Part shown: positions 1 to 6,900 of the stretch, piece after piece
Layout of the letters: every line of letters begins with the position of its first letter
Position numbering within the stretch: position 1 is the first letter of the stretch
Origin: Candidatus Omnitrophota bacterium
GTDB lineage: Bacteria; Omnitrophota; 4484-213
Direction of reading: 5' to 3'
DNA: 10,390 nucleotides
NCBI GenBank assembly: GCA_030639955.1
Contig: DAOWKH010000101.1
Span: 1 to 10,390 of the forward strand
The notes under the pieces: model-generated
Told to the model about the DNA's origin: nothing
What the model saw: the letters and a program-made list of their open reading frames with translations, nothing else
Databases searched by the model: none
Translations under genes and position numbers: made by a program

Positions 1-940
1 CAAGTACTTTGGTTAATTCTTTCCAGCCATCCCAATCTTCCTCTCCTAAACCATCTTCAATAGATATAATAGGATATTTCTCACTCCATTTCTTAAAAAT
101 TTCAATGAGTTCTTCCGACACCAATATCTCACCCTCGTAATGATAGCGGTCTTTTGTATTCTCTACCAACATTGAAGATGCGGCAGCGTCTAAAGCTAAA
201 CTAACTGTCCCCGGAATATTTTCTCTGCCTGCTTTATAGCCCGCGCCCTCTATTGCTTCTATTAAGTATTCCAACACCTTCTCGTGGCAACCCTTGCCTT
301 TCAGATTTGGTATTGAATAACCTCCTTCTTTACCCCGAGGAATAATATTTAATCCTTCTCTTTTATATATTTCACCCAACGCCTTATCTATCTCAAGCCC
401 CATCCTTACTGCATCGGCATAGGTCTCGGCATGAGGCACTATCATAAACTCTTGCATATCCAGGTCATTATCCGCATGTAGCCCTCCGTTGGTAATATTC
501 ATCTGAAAAGCAACATCGGCTTTTCCCTTAGCCGCAATTGAGGGTTTAATCTCTCGGATAAATTTGTACAATCCTTGGTTTTGTTGTTCGGCTACTGCCC
601 AAGCCAAAGCCATTTGAACCGGTAGAGTAGCATTTGCCCCGAGCGTCTCTTTTTTATCCATTTCAAGCATTAGCTGAGCAATCTCTACCTGCTGGTTGGC
701 GGTTAAGCCTTTACCTTTAATAGCAGCGGTAATCTTTTCAACATTCTTTATAGCTTGTTCAACGGAAACGGTAGGCCTCTCGTGAATACCGGCAGAAGTC
801 CCCGCCGGCACAACAAAACTCCCCTTTGAACCGTCAGCTAATTCAGCAACAACCTTAACTGTAGGTGCACCCAAAGCAGAGGACTCTGTGGCTATAAGAT
901 TTTTGACTTCCCCGCCGCCAATCTCTTTTCTAACAGGCAC
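1..940 (-). other. eno: Domain: enolase (phosphopyruvate hydratase), N-terminal ~310 residues, cut by the window edge, from residue ~2411
   Basis: Enolase dehydrates 2-phosphoglycerate to phosphoenolpyruvate using Mg2+. Visible landmarks are GAPTVKVV in place of the usual GNPTVE, the mobile loop PAGTSAG (Ser2459 at the position of yeast Ser39), GANATLPV, NGGLHADN (His2565), MQEFM (Glu2574), KEGGY (Glu2615), LDAAAS with metal ligand Asp2661, and SIEDGL with metal ligand Glu2705. Spacing such as His to Glu = 9 residues agrees with the family. Deviations are loss of the SRG of the N-terminal signature, a loop about a dozen residues shorter after the mobile loop, and GDEGG changed to GKEGG. The last metal ligand and the two catalytic lysines lie beyond the left edge, so activity cannot be judged fully. 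Product PEP is the substrate/product of the N-terminal PpsA domain. Confidence 0.92.
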
Positions 941-3900
941 ACCCTCTCCATAGACCCACAATCTGTAGGCAGGTTTAAAACGCTCTTGCCAAAGTGGCGA
1001 GGATTCTTCATATTTTCCTTTTTGGTCGCGCTTGATTGCATCTCTGTCCATAGCATAGTATCGGCCCATGATTCCGGCAATTTGGGCATTGTTTAATTCA
1101 AGTTCCTCTATCTTGTTTTGTATCTGTCCCAAATAATACTGGCCACTTTGGTCAGGAATTCTTGTTTGCACATCACGACCGTCTAAAATCGGCCAGAGAT
1201 TAATCTTAATTTCTGCTGAATCCAGATTATTGCGTTTAGCCATTTCAAGAAGCGCTGGCAGATAAGGATCGCCAGAGTGCACTCCACCGGAAGAGGTCAA
1301 ACCAATAATATGAATATTTCTCTTTTCTTGCTTTGCCTTTTTAAATGCATCTAATAGCACAGTATTTTGGGAAAATTCATCATTCTCAATCTGCTCGATA
1401 ATCTGTTTATAGAGTGTGTCATAGGCCTTGCCTGCTCCTATAGTTACATGCCCATTGTCCGAATCTCCCATTTGATATTCAGGTAATCCCACTGCATCAC
1501 CGTGCGCCTTAAGCAATCTCCAGGGGTTGTTTTTCATTAGTTCTTTATCCACAGAAGGATTAGCCAATTTTACTGCATTCCATTCATTGGCTTCGGGGTT
1601 ATCCCATTTGCTTATTCCCCAACCATCTCGGATAATCAATACTACCGGACCGGAAATCTCTTTATATTCATAATCAACGAGTAAACTTTCGTCCATTTCA
1701 GGTGGTTTAGGCAAACCTAAAATCTCCAAAATAGTAGGAGTAATGTTAGCTAAAGTGCCGCCTTTCTTTAATTTTACTTTACCCAATCCGTTCACAATAA
1801 AAGGAACGGGGTTATCGAAGACATGTTGCTTTGAGGGAATAACGCCATATTTATCTTTAAGCGGTTTGCCATCCTTGTCTAATATCGCCGTTTCTTCTAT
1901 ATTACCGTGATCAGCAGTAACAACGGCTGCACCGCCTTCTTCTTCAACCGCCTTTAAAACCTCACCAACTGCTTTATCAGTGGCTAAAACCGCCCGTATC
2001 CCCCGCTCCTTATCTCCCTTTAATTCATGTCCTTGAATATCCAGAGCAAAATTTACCACGATTACCTTTTTCTTTTCTCTGCCATTTGTTCCTTTAACAA
2101 ATTCTATTACTGCCTGAGCTGTCTCCGCAAACTTCATCTCCGGTTTTTTATCCTTATCGGCCACCGGCTCTGAGGGAATGATTACGGTATCTTCACCGGG
2201 ATAGATAACATTTCTACGGCCATCAAGAAAGTAAGTTACATGTGGATATTTCTCTGACTCAGCAACGCGTGCCTGTGTTATTCTATTTTCTGCCAAGACA
2301 CTACCCAATGTAGATTCAATTTTAACACTATAAGGAAATGCCTCCTGAATACCCATATTAGTAAAATATTCATCATCGTATCGGCCAAAAGGAATAAGTG
2401 TAAGGTCTAAATCCTCTACGGGGAATCTATTACCATGTTCATTAAAATCAGGATTGGTCAGAGCTTCCATTATTGCGAAGGAACGGTCGCCACGATGATT
2501 AATCCAGATAACTATATCTCCTTTTTCTATCTTACCTACTGGTTCACCTTTTGAATCAACTACTACAATAGGAGAAATATAGTAATCATCCCTATTAGCT
2601 CCTTCTTTTTCGTAAATCTCTTCTAATTGCTCAGAAATTGTAGGCAGTTGGGCAGAGGAAACTTTAGCAAACTGCTTAATTTCTGCTTTTGTATTTAAAT
2701 CGCTAATAGCTGGTAATCCCTCCTTAGATAGCCATCTTATTACTACGCCTCCACCACTGCATTTTATTGCATCTAATCCAACTTCATCAGCAATAATTTT
2801 TCCACTACCTCCAGAAAATAATACATTCTTTTTGGGTAAACCAAGATTCTTTACTGCTTGACCAATACCCATGCTACCTGTTGCCAAATCTTTGATTTCG
2901 AGCATTCCGGCGGCTCCGTTAGCAAAAATAGATTGAACATTATTATCTTTCAATACTTCTTCAAAATAGTCAAGTGAAGTATCTTCAATGTCAACTGCAA
3001 AACCTTTTTTATATTTGCCTTCCCCAAGTTTTTCAACTGGAACTATTTCATAATCAACCTTCTGCTCGGGTTTAGTTTTATCTGGAAGTTTTTCAACCCA
3101 CTTATAAGCAAGGGGAAAAACCATCTCTACATTATGCTCCTTGGCTAAATTTAATAAATCTTCATTCCTTTTTGCCTCTTCGGCTATTTTACCTGCCCAG
3201 ATAATCCCATTGATTCCGCTTTTTTGAATAAGTTTCTTTACTTCATCTATTTTATCGAGTTTATCTCCCATTGCAATATACCAATAAGGAGATTTTAAAT
3301 TTCGCACAAAAGAACCAATTTTTTTCAGCTCTTTTTTGGTGAAGGAATCAGTTACTTTCATATCAATGAACCGCATTCCATAAAAAGAGGCATTGCCCTT
3401 CTTTTCACCGCCTCGATGTCCAGCTTGAAAAGCCCCGCTAACGACAACTTTAGCATTATACTTCTTGAAGGACGCATATAATTCCTCTGCATATTTGTTC
3501 CTTAACGCTATTTTTTCGCCCTTTGCAGTTTCTCCTTCCCAAAAACGTAGATTTTCCAAGATTATAACATCACCTGGTTGCATATTTCTAATTGCCTCTT
3601 CTACCAGTCGACCCTTAGAAGCGGACACATATTTAACAGGTTTCCCAATTCGTTCGGAAATCACTTTAGCAAGAGGTTCTGTGCTATACTTAGGGTCAAT
3701 TTCTCCATCTTCAGGTGTTCTATCCCATCCTTTATACATTTTCTCTCGACGCGAAGAATGAGTTAGTACAACTACTTTTGCTTTCAAATTAGAAAGAGTT
3801 TCTATGTTAGGAATTCCTTCTTCAATTTTGCTCATCTTTCTATCAATATTATCGCGCGTTGTTGCTCCAATATTGAGATCCGACCTTAGAACAACAACTT

Positions 3901-6900
3901 CGCCATCCCACCACTCTTTGCCAAAAGCTCGCGTAATATCATCTATAGTGGCTTTATCATCATAAGAAGCAAATCCACTGAGAGCCGATTCTGGCAATCC
4001 GCCATCAACCTCTGCAAACAGGCCATCTACAGTTCTCTCATAGATTTTTGCATGATTAAACTTATCCCGAATTTTATTTCTGGAAACATATTCGTATCTC
4101 TCAAAATCAACTAGCTCGCCATCAATAAATCTCTCTGGTGCCAGCAACTGTAATCCTTTATTAAATGCAAAAAATGTCAAATCATCAGCAGAAAGTTCTG
4201 TTTCTTCTCTAATTGTATCAAAAACATTAATTAACTCGTTCACATACCTTCTTTCTTTCACCAATATCTCCAGAGCAACAACCATCTGTGCGGAGAATGG
4301 AACAGCAAAGTCAGAGAGTATGTAATAGCCACGAGGATCGATAAGATGTTTATCTTCGTATCTACCTACTAACAACAAGTCATTTTCAGAAAGAGGTTTT
4401 CTATCGGGGTGTTTAGTCATGTATTTTTCTCTTATTCTATGAGTTTCATACTGACTGTTGGTTTTAACAACATAGTAATCAAAATTATCTTCGTTCATAC
4501 CCAATGCCGCTAATTTTTCCTCAGTTGTTTCTTTTGAAGCATATGAAACCAGAGCAAATTCAATATTTTCTGCCTGAGATTTGAGCAAATAAAAAGCGAT
4601 TTTATCATTTTTATCATTCAACGCATCTATATGTATAGCCAGAACTTTGGGTGTCTCATTTTGCTTGACTGCATCACTCAGACCCCGCTCAAGAAATCTT
4701 TGCCCGATTCCTGTCTTAATCGGCAACCCGTCATCAATAGCGGCAAGTGTAGTCGCCGGCTCAACAGGAACTTCTAAATTAACCTTATTCTTTGCCACAG
4801 TAGCGTAAATTATCTTCTCGGTAATCCTTAACGAATCTTCGATTTCCTCTTCAGGCACTAATTTCCTCTTGCTCTTGCCATCAACTGCCAATTGATATTG
4901 AGCCAATTTCTGCCTATTAATCTCTACAAAATCAATGTCATATTTTTCAAAAATATCATCCAGCAACAATACATTAGCCAGGGTGCTTATTTCTAAACCT
5001 ACGCTAAATCCTCTTTCTCCCGGCACTAAACCCAGCTTTTCAAAGAAAGCAAATGCTTTCTTCAGCTCTTCCAATGTTCTTACCTGAGTGAGTATAAGCT
5101 TTACTGGATACCCAACATCAATGGCTCCCTTTATTATAGCTTTTAATTCGGACCGGAAGAATCCTTCATACGCAGGGTTAGTAAGCCGCACTAAACCATT
5201 AAAACCTAACGAAGGATTATTCTCTATTATTTCCTTATCCTTTCCATTTTTTAGTTCACTAAATTCTAAGCTGTCTAAATCGTTAGTGCGGAATACCAGA
5301 GATGCCCCCTCGGGCAGATGCTTTTCTCCTTCTATCATTGCCTTATAGACCTCCCCTTGATATTTCTTTCTTAATTCATCATCCATCGCCAGGGGATGAA
5401 TACCAAAATTAGCCAAAATATCATTACTGCTAATCTGGACTGCGTGAAATTCCTCGGGTTTTAGGGTAGAGTCAACAAAAAATTCCGGTGCTGGTTTTGC
5501 AGGCACTCCTTTTAATCTCTTTTCTGCCTCGGCTACTACTTCAACTACCTGAACATAAGAGCTGTCGACTACTCCTATTGAACCAATGCCAAATTCAATC
5601 AACTTGGCAGCAAAACCTGGGTCACTAGAGGGCCTTTGTCCGCAAAGGCCTGTTTTAACGCCGCATTTCTTAGCAATTTTGATAACAATTTCTAATGCCT
5701 TTAAGACCGCCGGATCAGTTTCATCAAAGCTTGTTCGCATTTTTTCGCTGTCGCGATCTACACCCAGGGTAAACTGGGTAAGGTCGTTTGAGCCGATAGA
5801 AATAAAATCAACCCTTTTTTTTCCTTTGCTGTCTAACAGAAACTCCTGCATATGCAGGACATTATTGGGCACCTCTACCATCATACCTATTTCCAAACTA
5901 TCTTTGCCTCTTGTTAATCCCTTATTATCTAAAAATTCGAGCATACGGGTTAGCTCCTGGGGGGTTCGCACTACCGGAAACATTATCGCTACATTTTTAT
6001 ATCCTTGGTCTCTCGCCCTCTTTATCGCTTCTAATTCCCAGCCAAAAACATCGGCATATCCAGGGTCGATCATTCTACCTTCTCCGCGAAAACCCATCAT
6101 TGGGTTTACTTCCTCGGCTTCAAAAAGATTACCCCCTAAAAGCTCCCGATACTCATTGGTCTTAAAATCGCTGGTGCGATAAGTCATTATTTGCTCGGGT
6201 TTTTGGCAGGCAGCAATTGCGGCAATTGCCATTGAAAGCTTCTGGACATAAAAATCATAGCCGCTCTTATATCCTTTTATTTTTTCTTCGATTTTTTGCT
6301 TTAAGATTGTTTCCTGTTCAAATTCTCCGCCTGAGTTAAATTCTCCCCGGTCATAGGCGAACAGCGCCTGTGGATGGACGCCGATATCAGCCAAGGCGAA
6401 TTCTGCACGCATTAAACTTATCCCATAATGAGAACCGTATTGAGATATGGGAAATCTTGCTGCCATCGCTGGATTAGCCACAATCATTCCTATTTTTGTT
6501 TCAGCCAAGAGTGGTAATTTACTAATATCTATATCCTTGCCAATTTCCTCAAGCGGGATTGCTCTAGCGTAAACACACCCTCTATCAGCATCCAAGGTAA
6601 GCGTGATTTCTCTATCTTGTTCACCTTTTAAGCTTTTTAAAGTCCTCAATAACCCCTTGCCTACACCAACTATCGCTGGTTTGCCTAATTCTCTACCTAT
6701 AATTGCCGCATGAGAAGTATTACCACCTACTTCGGTAACAAAACCCCCGGCAATTTTCATTACCTGAACCATATCCGGTCCGGTGACATTAGCGCAAATA
6801 ATATCTCCTTTTTTAACCTGATTCATTTGTTCGGTCAATTCAGCCGGGGTCTCGGCATCGATAATAACTACCCTTCCACTAACCGCTCCTAAACCCGCCG

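Noticed and set aside
1801..1910. Possible frameshift between the TADHGN and NPVP motifs of the mutase part
   Set aside because: A recount of codon phase through 1748-1909 showed every motif in the same frame; the apparent shift was my own counting error at a line boundary.
5586..6182. 198-codon plus-strand open frame within the PEP synthase part
   Set aside because: It lies antisense to the conserved catalytic barrel (GFRG, SND and CGQ motifs); the translated protein is low in recognisable features and there is no ribosome binding site I could support.
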